NCBI RefSeq assembly: GCF_014649855.1 | Contig: NZ_BMTV01000031.1 | Coordinates: 1,312 to 65,311, forward strand | Length of the DNA: 64,000 bases | Direction: 5' to 3' | DNA from: Streptomyces roseolus | GTDB taxonomy: Bacteria; Actinomycetota; Actinomycetes; Streptomycetales; Streptomycetaceae | Shown: positions 17,337-27,315 of the stretch, piece by piece | Layout: each line of letters opens with the position of its first letter | Position numbering within the stretch: position 1 is the first letter of the stretch | Position numbers and translations under genes: made by a program | Notes under the pieces: generated by a model | What the model saw: only the letters and a program-made list of their open reading frames with translations | Told to the model about the DNA's origin: nothing | Database searches by the model: none

Positions 17337-18725
17337 TCAGGCCGCCGGCCGGACGTTGTGGTTGTGGCGGAAGACGTTGTCGGGGTCGAAGGCCGCCTTC
17401 ACGGCGGCGAGCCGGGGGAGGTTCTCCTCGCCGAACCCGGCGACGACCCGCCGCTCGCCCTCCGCCCCGATGAAGTTGAGGTACACGGCGTCCGTGGTCC
17501 ACGGCCGCATGTCCGCGCGGACGTCGTGCACCCACTGCACCGCCCGCCCGTCGTCCGCCGGGTCCTCCCAGGTCGCGAACGGGTGCACCACCCACGGCGC
17601 GGTCCGCCACGGCAGCGGATGGCCGGACGGGCCGGCCGCCACCGCCCCGCCCATCATGAAGAGCACGTGCTGGGTCGCCGTCCCGGCCGGGATCCGCTCG
17701 CCGCGCGCGCAGAAGACGTCCACGGCCTCCTCGGGGAAACCGCTCAGATACTCCGCCGACCAGTAGTTCCGCAGCCCCGGCGGGTCGTCCATCATGCACT
17801 GGAGCTCCGCGTACGGGACGTCGGCGACGACCTCCACCACCGGCCGGAGCGCCACCAGCGACTCGGCGACCTCGCGGAGCCGGGACACCGGCCCCGCGCA
17901 CGTCACCAGCACGCCGCACACCAGCTGCCCCACCAGGTGATCGGGCACGAACGGCTCCGGCGGGGCCGGGAAGTAGATGACCCCGCCCCCGATCTCGTCC
18001 GGCGCCCACCCGGCCAGCTCCCGGTAGGCGCGCACGACCTCGGGGCCGTACCGGGGCGGGAAGAGCAGCAGCGCCATGCTCATGTGCGGCAGCTCGTGCA
18101 GCCGCAGCGTCAGCGAGGTCGCCACGCCGAAGTTGCCGCCGCCGCCGTGCAGCGCCCAGAACAGCTCCGGGTTCTCCTCCGCGCTCGCCACCACGTGCTC
18201 GCCCTCGGCCGTGATCAGCTCGACGGAGAGCAGGTTGTCGCAGGCCAGACCGAACTTCCGCTCCAGCCAGCCGGAGCCGCCGCCGAGCACGAAACCGCCG
18301 ACGCCGGTCGTGGACACCCGCCCGCCGGTCGTCGCCAGGCCGAACGGCTGGGTCGCGCGGTCCAGGTGGCTCATGAGCGCCCCGCCCTCGACCCGTACCG
18401 TCAGGTGCTCCGGGTCCGCGACCACCGCGTGCATCCGGCGCAGGTCGACCACGAGCGCTCCGTCGACGACGGAGACCCCGGCGACGCTGTGGCCGCCGCC
18501 GCGCACCGCGATCGGCAGCCCGGTCTCCCGGCCGAAGAGGATCGCGTCGGCGACGTCGGCCTGGGTCGCGCACTGGGCGATGACCGCCGGACGCCGGTCG
18601 ATCATCCCGTTGTGGACGGCCCTGGCCTCGTCGTAGCCCGGATCCCCGGGCACGTACACCTCACCGGCCAGATCCTCGCGGAGCCCGGCCAGGGCGCTCG
18701 GCGGAACGGTGGTGTGGGGAGCCAT
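17337..18725 (-). CDS. FAD-binding oxidoreductase, BBE-like
   Basis: This 462-residue protein has the PCMH FAD-binding fold (residues 30-200) and the C-terminal berberine-bridge domain ending YLNFIGAEGERRVVAGFGEENLPRLAAVKAAFDPDNVFRHNHNV. The GGGHSVAG motif supplies the histidine that covalently binds FAD. The second covalent residue, a Cys in bicovalent relatives, is absent: the corresponding loop reads GGRVSTTGVGGFVLGGG. Oxidation of an alcohol, sugar or secondary metabolite is plausible. It is convergent with the monoamine oxidase, with only 3 bp between stops. The ATG has a GGGGGG ribosome binding site. Confidence 0.88.
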   Translation of the reverse strand: MAPHTTVPPSALAGLREDLAGEVYVPGDPGYDEARAVHNGMIDRRPAVIAQCATQADVADAILFGRETGLPIAVRGGGHSVAGVSVVDGALVVDLRRMHAVVADPEHLTVRVEGGALMSHLDRATQPFGLATTGGRVSTTGVGGFVLGGGSGWLERKFGLACDNLLSVELITAEGEHVVASAEENPELFWALHGGGGNFGVATSLTLRLHELPHMSMALLLFPPRYGPEVVRAYRELAGWAPDEIGGGVIYFPAPPEPFVPDHLVGQLVCGVLVTCAGPVSRLREVAESLVALRPVVEVVADVPYAELQCMMDDPPGLRNYWSAEYLSGFPEEAVDVFCARGERIPAGTATQHVLFMMGGAVAAGPSGHPLPWRTAPWVVHPFATWEDPADDGRAVQWVHDVRADMRPWTTDAVYLNFIGAEGERRVVAGFGEENLPRLAAVKAAFDPDNVFRHNHNVRPAA

Positions 18726-18795
18726 GGCCGCCCCCCTTTCGGTACGGGGGCCAGAACACCTCTTCATCGTAGGCCCGGGCCCCCGGGGCCGCCGC

Positions 18796-20598
18796 TCAGC
18801 CGCCGTACGCGCCGCTCGCCGTCAGCCGCAGGGCCGTGTCGATCAGCGGGACGTGGCTGAACGCCTGCGGGAAGTTGCCGACCTGCCGCTGGAGCCGGGG
18901 GTCCCACTCCTCGGCGAGCAGCCCCAGGTCGTTGCGGAGGGCGAGCAGCTTCTCGAAGAGGGTGCGGGCCTCGTCGACCCGGCCGATCATCGCCAGGTCG
19001 TCGGCGAGCCAGAACGAGCAGGCGAGGAACGCGCCCTCGTCACCCTCCAGGCCGTCGACGCCCGCCTCCTCGCCGGCCGTCGGATAGCGCAGCACGAAGC
19101 CGTCCTCGGTGGACAGCTCCCGCTGGATCGCCTCGATCGTGCCGATCACCCGCTTGTCGTCCGGCGGCAGGAAGCCCATCTGCGGGATCAGCAGCAGCGA
19201 GGCGTCCAGCTCCTTGGAGCCGTACGACTGGGTGAAGGTGTTCCGCTCCTTGTCGTAGCCCTTCTCGCAGACGTCCCGGTGGATCTCGTCGCGCAGCTCC
19301 CGCCAGCGCTCCAGCGGGCCGTCCGCGTCCCCGGCCTCGATCAGCTTGATCGTGCGGTCGACCGCCACCCAGGCCATCACCTTGGAGTGGGTGAAGTGCC
19401 GGCGCGGGCCGCGGACCTCCCAGATGCCCTCGTCGGGCTGGTCCCAGTGGGTCTCCAGGTAGTTGATCAGCTTGATCTGGAGCAGGGAGGCGTAGTCGTT
19501 GCGGGAGAGGCCCGTCATGTGCGCGAGGTGGAGGGCCTCGGCGACCTCGCCGTAGACGTCCAGCTGGAGCTGGTTCGCCGCGCCGTTGCCGACCCGGACC
19601 GGGCCGGAGTTCTCGTACCCCGGCAGCCAGTCCAGCTCCGCCTCGCCGAGCTCCCGCTCGCCCGCGATGCCGTACATGATCTGCAGGTTCTCCGGGTCGC
19701 CCGCGACCGCGCGGAGCAGCCAGTCCCGCCAGGCGCGGGCCTCCTCGCGGTAGCCGGTGCGCAGCAGCGAGGAGAGGGTGATGGCCGCGTCCCGCAGCCA
19801 GGTGTAGCGGTAGTCCCAGTTCCGTACGCCGCCGATCTCCTCCGGCAGCGAGGTCGTCGGCGCGGCGACGATCCCGCCGGTCGGCGCGTACGTCAGCGCC
19901 TTCAGGGTGATCAGCGAGCGGACCACGGCCTCCCGGTAGGGGCCGTGGTACGTGCAGTGCCCCACCCAGTCGTGCCAGAAGGCGGCGGTCGCCTCCAGGG
20001 AGCCCTCCGGGTCCGGCAGGGCCGGCGGCTCCTTGTGCGAGGGCTGCCAGGAGAGGGTGAAGGCGATCCGGTCACCGGGGGTGACGGTGAACTCGGAGTA
20101 GGTGGTCAGGTGCTCGCCGTGGGTCTCGGCGTCGGTGTCGAACCAGACGGAGTCCGGCCCGGCGACCGCGACCGTCCGCTCGCCGACCTTGTGGACCCAG
20201 GGCACGATCCGGCCGTAGCTGAACCGCATCCGAAGCGCCGAGCGCATCCGCACCCGGCCGCTGACGCCCTCCACGATCCGGATCAGCTGGGGGGCGCCGT
20301 CGCGCGGCGGCATGAAGTCCGTCACCCGGACCGTGCCGCGCGGGGTGTCCCACTCGGACTCCAGGATCAGCGAGTCGCCCCGGTAGCGGCGGCGGTCCGC
20401 CGGGGCGGGTTCGGCGTCGGGGGGTCCCGCCGGTCCCACTCTCCAGAAGCCGTGCTCCTCGGTGCCGAGCAGGCCCGCGAAGACCGCGTGCGAGTCGAAG
20501 CGGGGGAGGCAGAGCCAGTCGACACTGCCGTCCCGGCAGACCAGCGCCGCGGTCTGCATGTCCCCGATGAGTGCGTAATCCTCGATACGCCCGGCCAC
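18796..20598 (-). CDS. glycoside hydrolase family 15 protein
   Basis: This 600-residue protein has the bacterial GH15 layout: an N-terminal beta-sandwich beginning VAGRIEDYALIGDMQTAALV and an (alpha/alpha)6 catalytic domain with EEIGGVRNWDYRYTWLRDA, DEGIWEVRGPRRHFTHSKVMAW and LAEEWDP. The glutamates in the last two segments are candidates for catalytic acid and base. Family activities include glucoamylase, glucodextranase and trehalase; actinobacterial members of this length are often trehalases, so the substrate is left open. GTG 20598 is preferred because a GGAG is spaced 8 nt upstream; GTG 20607 is in frame but poorly placed. No signal peptide is seen, so it is cytoplasmic. Confidence 0.88.
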   Translation of the reverse strand: MAGRIEDYALIGDMQTAALVCRDGSVDWLCLPRFDSHAVFAGLLGTEEHGFWRVGPAGPPDAEPAPADRRRYRGDSLILESEWDTPRGTVRVTDFMPPRDGAPQLIRIVEGVSGRVRMRSALRMRFSYGRIVPWVHKVGERTVAVAGPDSVWFDTDAETHGEHLTTYSEFTVTPGDRIAFTLSWQPSHKEPPALPDPEGSLEATAAFWHDWVGHCTYHGPYREAVVRSLITLKALTYAPTGGIVAAPTTSLPEEIGGVRNWDYRYTWLRDAAITLSSLLRTGYREEARAWRDWLLRAVAGDPENLQIMYGIAGERELGEAELDWLPGYENSGPVRVGNGAANQLQLDVYGEVAEALHLAHMTGLSRNDYASLLQIKLINYLETHWDQPDEGIWEVRGPRRHFTHSKVMAWVAVDRTIKLIEAGDADGPLERWRELRDEIHRDVCEKGYDKERNTFTQSYGSKELDASLLLIPQMGFLPPDDKRVIGTIEAIQRELSTEDGFVLRYPTAGEEAGVDGLEGDEGAFLACSFWLADDLAMIGRVDEARTLFEKLLALRNDLGLLAEEWDPRLQRQVGNFPQAFSHVPLIDTALRLTASGAYGG

Positions 20599-21126
20599 GT
20601 GCTTCACTCCAGTCGAACGGCCCGTCCGCCCCTCGGGGCGCGTGCAGCAGATGTTGCGGGTTGCGAGTTGCGAGAGTGCCCGCGGTGCCAGTGTGCGGGA
20701 TGGCCGGCTCCGGCAGCGGATCGAGGGGAGGCGACACGGGCTCCCGGTCCGGTTCCACGGGCGGGGGTGGTGCCGTCGGCCGGCCGCCCGGCGACACGGC
20801 CGGGCGGGATGGACCGCACAGTAGTGACCGTGGTGATCGCCCGTGCAACGCGCTGCTCCACTCGGGTGAACAGCTGCTTTCGATACGCCCCCGGAGCCCC
20901 GCCGGCGGCGCACGACGGCCCCGCGGCGGCCCGTCCCACCCGGTCGGCGGGCGCGCCGACCGTGTGGCCGGAAGCGGTCTCCTGATGTCACTGATACCCT
21001 GGTACCCCGTGGACCGGTGGGAAACGGCGCCAGCCGAAACCCCCGAAACCGCAGCGACGGCACCCCCGATTCTTCCGGAGGGCATGCCGCTTCGCACCTC
21101 CAGAACGCGACCACGGGAGCCCCCTC
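20599..21126. other. 528-bp divergent intergenic region (GH15 / pyrG)
   Basis: No ORF here has convincing coding character. The pyrG-proximal end carries a GGGAG ribosome binding site at 21115-21119. A short reiteration of GTTGCG/GAGTTGCGAG is seen near 20650-20675, close to the GH15 start. Promoters for both genes must lie here, but I cannot fix their positions. Confidence 0.5.
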
Positions 21127-22785
<1,659 letters not shown>

Positions 22786-22870
22786 CCAGGCGTTAACGTT
22801 GCCGGGGTGCGGGTCCTGACGGGCCGGTACCCCGGTTTTCGTATGTGGTTTCGGGTACGGGAGGACAGAG

Positions 22871-23497
22871 ATGAAGGTGCAGGACACCCCGGAGGAGTGG
22901 CAGGTCGTCGCCACCGCCACCCCCTTCACGGGAAACAAGACGAGTGTCCGCACGGACGACGTGGTCATGCCGGACGGGTCGGTCGCCCGCCGCGACTACC
23001 AGGTCCACCCCGGCTCCGTCGCCGTGCTCGCCCTGGACGACCAGGACCGGGTGCTCGTGCTGCGGCAGTACCGCCACCCGGTGCGGCAGAAGCTGTGGGA
23101 GATCCCGGCGGGCCTGCTCGACGTGCCCGGGGAGAACCCGCTCCACGCCGCGCAGCGCGAGCTGTACGAGGAGGCGCACGCCAAGGCGGGGGAGTGGCGG
23201 GTCCTCGCGGACGTCTACCCCACGCCGGGCGGCTGCGACGAGGCCGTACGGATCTTCCTGGCGGGTGACCTCGCCGACGCGGAGGGGGACCGGTTCGCCG
23301 TCTCCGAGGAGGAGGCGGACATGGAGCTGGCGCGGGTCCCGCTCGACGAGCTGGTGCGCGGGGTCCTCGCCGGCGAGCTCCACAACACCTGCCTGGTGGT
23401 GGGGGTGCTGTCGCTCGTCGCGGCCCGTGCGGGTGACGGCGTCGAGGCGCTGCGGCCCGCCGACGCGCCCTGGCCCGCGCGCCCGTTCGAGGCGTAG
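22871..23497 (+). CDS. NUDIX hydrolase (ADP-ribose pyrophosphatase-like)
   Basis: This 208-residue protein has the layout of ADP-ribose pyrophosphatases: VAVLALDDQDRVLVLRQYRHPVRQKLWEIPAGLLD followed by the Nudix helix. The Nudix box differs from GX5EX7REUXEEXGU: there is one extra residue before the first Glu (GLLDVPGE), and the Gly of the last part is His (RELYEEAHA). The RELxEE metal ligands are intact. It begins 85 bp after pyrG. TAACGT at 22797-22802 is a plausible -10, giving a short leader and a GGGAGG ribosome binding site before the ATG. Confidence 0.88.
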   Translation: MKVQDTPEEWQVVATATPFTGNKTSVRTDDVVMPDGSVARRDYQVHPGSVAVLALDDQDRVLVLRQYRHPVRQKLWEIPAGLLDVPGENPLHAAQRELYEEAHAKAGEWRVLADVYPTPGGCDEAVRIFLAGDLADAEGDRFAVSEEEADMELARVPLDELVRGVLAGELHNTCLVVGVLSLVAARAGDGVEALRPADAPWPARPFEA

Positions 23498-23704
23498 CGC
23501 TCCCGCCGTCCCGTCGTGGGCCGCGCCGCCGCCCGTGCGGCCCGCAGCGGGGACCGACCGGTGTGACTGTCGGCTGATCCGATCGGGGGATGCCCCCGCC
23601 GCGCTCCGCCGGGTCGGCGGCAGGGGCTGAACTACGCTCGTACACGCCCGTGCGGAGTCCCCCGCGGGGATCGGCTCGTGCGCAGGTGGACGGGAGCGTG
23701 GCCC

Positions 23705-25690
23705 GTGACGGATCAGGCGGTGGCAGCGGCCGGCAGCCGGCAGTTCTACGGCCGGCAGCGGGAGTTGAAGGCCCTCCGCGCCGACATCGAACGGACCGGT
23801 CTCGACACCCTCACCGGACGCAAGGAGCCCCGCGCCCGTGTCCTCCTCGTCGCCGGCCGGCCCGGCTCCGGGCGGACCTCGCTCGCCGAGGAACTGATCG
23901 CCTCGGTCGCCGCCCGCTACCCCGACGGGGTCTACCGCGCGCGGCTCACCGAGCCCGGCGGAGAGCCCGTCCCCACCGCCAGGGCCGCCCGCGAACTGCT
24001 GCGCGACCTCGGGGTCGCCGAGCCGCCGGGCGCCGCCGAGGACGAGCTGACCGAGCTGGTCCGCGAGGCGCTCGGCGCCCGCCGGGCGATCCTCCTGCTC
24101 GACGACGCCGTCGACGCCGAGCAGGCCGATCCGCTGCTCCCCGACAACCCCGACGCCCTGGTCGTCGCGGTGGCCCGGGGGCCGCTCACCGGCATCCCCG
24201 ACGTCCGGCCCTGCACGCTCGGCGGGCTCGACCCGAAGTCCGCGATCGAGCTGCTGACCTCGGCCACCGGCTCGGTCCGCATCACCGTCGACCCGCAGGC
24301 CGCCGAGGCGCTGGTCGAGGAGTGCGGCGGACTGCCCGCCGCGGTGGTCCTGGCCGGCGGCTGGCTGGCCGGCCGGCCCGAGACCTCCGTCGCCGACCTC
24401 GCCAAGCGCCTGCGCGGCCTCAGCGGCGACCCCCTCACGCGCACCTTCCTCCTGGCCCACCAGGCGCTGCCCCAGCCGGCCGCCCGGATACTGCGCTTCC
24501 TGGCGCTCGCCCCGCTCGGCCGGGCCGACGCCCACACCGCCTCCGCCCTGGCCGGCTGCTCGGTCTCGGCGGCGGCGACCACGCTCGCGGACTTCGCCCA
24601 CCTCGGCCTGGTGGCCGAGACCGCCGACGGGCGGTACGAGGTCCCCGGCCATCTCGTCCCCCTGCTCCGCGCCCAGCTGGAGGAGCGCGACCGGCCCGCC
24701 GAGGTGCAGCTCGCCCGGGCCCGGATGCTGGAGCGGACCGTGCGGCTCCTCCAGTCGTGCCGCGCGGTCACCGAACCCGAGGGCTCCCCGGCCCGCCGCA
24801 GACTCGCCGGTCTGCCGCGCGCCCTGCGCTTCCCCACCCCCGAGGACGCCGCCGACTGGCTGGCCTCCCGCCGCACCGAGCTGCTCGCCTGCGCCCGGCT
24901 CGCGGTCGCCGACGGCGAGCTCGACACCCTCGCCCGCCGGCTGATCGCCTCCCTGGTGCGGGCGCTCACCGCGCACCGCGGGGCCGAGGCGGCGGCCCCC
25001 GACCTCTACGGGCTGCACCGGCTCGTCCTCGACGTCGCCGAGCGGCGCGGACTCCACCGCGAGCGGGCCGCCGCCCTGCTCAACCTCGGCGACCTCGACG
25101 CCAAGACCGGCCGCACGAAGGACGCCCTGCTGCGATATCGGTTGGCCTGGGAGGTCGGGAGGCAGGCAAATGACCCGTACGCCACCGGTCGCGCAATGGA
25201 ATCCGTAGGTGGCAGCTATCAGGAGCTCGGCGACTGGCAGCGGGCCGGCGACTGGTACGGCCGCGCCCTGGCCCAGCGCCTCGCCCACGACGAGCGGGCC
25301 GACCAGGCGCGCCTGTACGCCCGCCTCGGGGCCGTACAGACCTACGCCGGGCGGTACGGGGAGGCCCTGCGGCACTGGCGGGCGGCCGCGGCCGGCTACC
25401 GCAGGCTCGGCGATCTCCCGGGCCACGCACGGGCGTTGAGCGAGGCGGCCCGGGTGCAGGAGTACGCGGGACGCCCCGAGGAGTCGCTGCGGACCTGCGA
25501 GGAGGCGGTCGAATGGGCCCGCCGTGCCCGGGACACCCGGCTGCAGGCCGCGCTCCAGCTGCGGCTCGCCGACACCCTGGACCGGCTCGGCGACCCCGCC
25601 GCGGCGCGGCTGCACCGGGCCGCGGCGGACCGTCTGCTGGAAACCGACCGCTGTGCCTACGAAATCCGCAGTGGGTCTGCGGAAGATTAG
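23705..25690 (+). CDS. STAND/NB-ARC-like ATPase with C-terminal TPR repeats
   Basis: This 661-residue protein begins with a nucleotide-binding module. Its P-loop is GRPGSGRTS at about residue 50, with Arg in place of the usual lysine, and a Walker B-like ILLLDDAVDAE follows. An NB-ARC-like helical region with GGLPAAVVLAGGWLAGR (the GLPL-type motif) comes next, then a winged-helix-like ILRFLALAPLGRADAHTASALAG. From about residue 450 there are TPR units (LLNLGDLDAKTGRTKDALLRYRLAW, AMESVGGSYQELGDWQRAGDWYGRAL and others). This is the layout of SARP or AfsR-type regulators without their DNA-binding domain. GTG 23705 has a GGGAG 8 nt upstream. No effector domain is visible and the role is unknown. 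Confidence 0.82.
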   Translation: MTDQAVAAAGSRQFYGRQRELKALRADIERTGLDTLTGRKEPRARVLLVAGRPGSGRTSLAEELIASVAARYPDGVYRARLTEPGGEPVPTARAARELLRDLGVAEPPGAAEDELTELVREALGARRAILLLDDAVDAEQADPLLPDNPDALVVAVARGPLTGIPDVRPCTLGGLDPKSAIELLTSATGSVRITVDPQAAEALVEECGGLPAAVVLAGGWLAGRPETSVADLAKRLRGLSGDPLTRTFLLAHQALPQPAARILRFLALAPLGRADAHTASALAGCSVSAAATTLADFAHLGLVAETADGRYEVPGHLVPLLRAQLEERDRPAEVQLARARMLERTVRLLQSCRAVTEPEGSPARRRLAGLPRALRFPTPEDAADWLASRRTELLACARLAVADGELDTLARRLIASLVRALTAHRGAEAAAPDLYGLHRLVLDVAERRGLHRERAAALLNLGDLDAKTGRTKDALLRYRLAWEVGRQANDPYATGRAMESVGGSYQELGDWQRAGDWYGRALAQRLAHDERADQARLYARLGAVQTYAGRYGEALRHWRAAAAGYRRLGDLPGHARALSEAARVQEYAGRPEESLRTCEEAVEWARRARDTRLQAALQLRLADTLDRLGDPAAARLHRAAADRLLETDRCAYEIRSGSAED

Positions 25691-25741
25691 TACTTTGAAA
25701 GGCTAGACAGCGGGAACTCCTTCATTAGACTGGTTCCGCCG

Positions 25742-25800
25742 CGTTCGAACGTGGTCTGCTCCGGTGTGCCGCAGTGCATCCGGGTATGTATCGCAGTGCA
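25742..25800. promoter_or_regulatory. candidate operator region upstream of ald
   Basis: A 10-bp palindrome CGTTCGAACG (25742-25751) is followed by CGCAGTGCA twice (25770-25778 and 25792-25800). The two copies start 22 bp apart, about two helical turns, so a regulator could contact them on one DNA face. Alanine dehydrogenase genes are often controlled by Lrp/AsnC-type proteins; that assignment here is only inference. Confidence 0.4.
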
Positions 25801-25836
25801 CCAGTTATCCCCCCGATTCAAGGACCGTGATCGACG

Positions 25837-26952
25837 ATGAAGGTCGGCATCCCCCGCGAGGTCAAGAACAACGAGTTCCGCGTGGCCATCACCCCCGCCG
25901 GTGTCCACGAGCTCGTCCGCAACGGCCACCAGGTCTTCATCGAGCAGAACGCCGGCGTCGGCTCCTCGATCACGGACGAGGAGTACGTCGCCGCCGGCGC
26001 CGAGATCCTCCCCACCGCCGACGAGGTCTGGGCCACCGCCGACCTGCTCCTCAAGGTCAAGGAGCCGATCGCGGAGGAGTACCACCGCCTCCGCAAGGAC
26101 CAGACGCTCTTCACCTACCTGCACCTCGCGGCCTCCAAGGAGTGCACGGACGCCCTCCTGGAGTCCGGCACCACCGCCATCGCCTACGAGACGGTCGAGA
26201 CCGCGAACCGCGCGCTCCCGCTGCTCGCCCCGATGTCCGAGGTCGCGGGCCGCCTGGCCCCGCAGGTCGGCGCGTACCACCTGATGCGCTCGGCCGGCGG
26301 CCGCGGCGTCCTCCCCGGCGGCGTCCCCGGCACCCACGCCGGCAAGGCCGTCGTCATCGGCGGCGGCGTCTCCGGCTGGAACGCCACCCAGATCGCCGTC
26401 GGCATGGGCTTCCACGTGACCCTGCTCGACCGTGACATCAACAAGCTCCGCGAGGCCGACAAGATCTTCGGCACCAAGGTGCAGACGATCGTCTCCAACG
26501 CCTACGAGCTGGAGAAGGCCGTCGTCGAGGCCGACCTCGTCATCGGCGCCGTCCTCATCCCGGGCGCCAAGGCCCCGAAGCTGGTCACCAACGAGCTCGT
26601 CGCCAAGATGAAGCCCGGAAGTGTCCTTGTCGACATCGCGATCGACCAGGGCGGCTGCTTCGAGGACTCGCACCCGACCACCCACGCCGAGCCGACCTTC
26701 CAGGTCCACAACTCGGTCTTCTACTGCGTCGCCAACATGCCCGGCGCGGTCCCGAACACCTCCACCTACGCGCTCACCAACGCCACGCTGCCCTACATCG
26801 TGTCGCTGGCGAACAACGGCTGGGTCGAGGCGCTGCGCCGCGACTCCGCCCTCGCCCTGGGCCTCAACACCCATGACGGCAAGGTGGTTTACAAGGAGGT
26901 CGCCGAGGCGCACGGCTACGAGCACGTCGAGCTGAGCACCCTCGTCGGCTGA
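25837..26952 (+). CDS. ald: alanine dehydrogenase
   Basis: This 371-residue NAD-dependent enzyme interconverts L-alanine and pyruvate plus ammonia. It starts MKVGIPREVKNNEFRVAITPAG, with the substrate-binding Arg15. Other hallmarks are LLLKVKEP (substrate-contacting Lys), FTYLHLAAS (catalytic His near residue 96), the Rossmann motif VVIGGGVSGWNA and VDIAIDQGGCFEDSHPTTH with the catalytic Asp. The length matches the family. A strong hairpin terminator lies 67 bp downstream. Confidence 0.96.
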   Translation: MKVGIPREVKNNEFRVAITPAGVHELVRNGHQVFIEQNAGVGSSITDEEYVAAGAEILPTADEVWATADLLLKVKEPIAEEYHRLRKDQTLFTYLHLAASKECTDALLESGTTAIAYETVETANRALPLLAPMSEVAGRLAPQVGAYHLMRSAGGRGVLPGGVPGTHAGKAVVIGGGVSGWNATQIAVGMGFHVTLLDRDINKLREADKIFGTKVQTIVSNAYELEKAVVEADLVIGAVLIPGAKAPKLVTNELVAKMKPGSVLVDIAIDQGGCFEDSHPTTHAEPTFQVHNSVFYCVANMPGAVPNTSTYALTNATLPYIVSLANNGWVEALRRDSALALGLNTHDGKVVYKEVAEAHGYEHVELSTLVG

Positions 26953-27018
26953 CCCCGAGCCGCCCTCGCGAGGGCCCCGGCGGCGGCCCCGTCAACGCCC
27001 GCCGTCAATGTCACGCAC

Positions 27019-27051
27019 CCGGCCGGACCTTGTTCGACAAGGTCCGGCCGG
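27019..27051 (+). terminator. ald terminator
   Basis: A perfect 15-bp stem (27019-27033 with 27037-27051) closes on a TCG loop, 67 bp after the ald stop. Confidence 0.85.
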
Positions 27052-27209
27052 CTGTGTCTCCGGCCACGCCAAAACGTTCGGTCAACTCGCCTCGAACGTA
27101 ACCCTTTAACCGTTTCGCACACCCCTGAAACGTGTGGATGCGTGGTCGCGCACCCTTGACAGAGCCGTGTTCGGTTGCCGACACAACGGGCCGGGTCCGG
27201 GCGATTGTG

Positions 27210-27239
27210 TTGCTGCGGACCGGTGACACGCCATAGAGT
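27210..27239 (+). promoter_or_regulatory. candidate promoter of parA
   Basis: TTGCTG (27210-27215) and TAGAGT (27234-27239) are separated by 18 bp, about 75 bp upstream of the parA start. They fit a HrdB-type promoter. Confidence 0.45.
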
Positions 27240-27315
27240 CGCCAACCGTCGGCATGGTGCCACGCTGACAGATCGATAAATGTTCCTGGTCACATCCAAG
27301 GAGGTAAGACGACTT

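Noticed and set aside
22807..23268. GTG ORF placed 4 nt after TAACGT, like a leaderless start
   Set aside because: It runs out of frame through the NUDIX gene and has no protein character; the -10 more probably serves the NUDIX transcript with a short leader.
27019..27315. parS sites upstream of parA
   Set aside because: No GTTTCACGTGAAAC-like site was seen in the region; the gene is not part of the ParB system.
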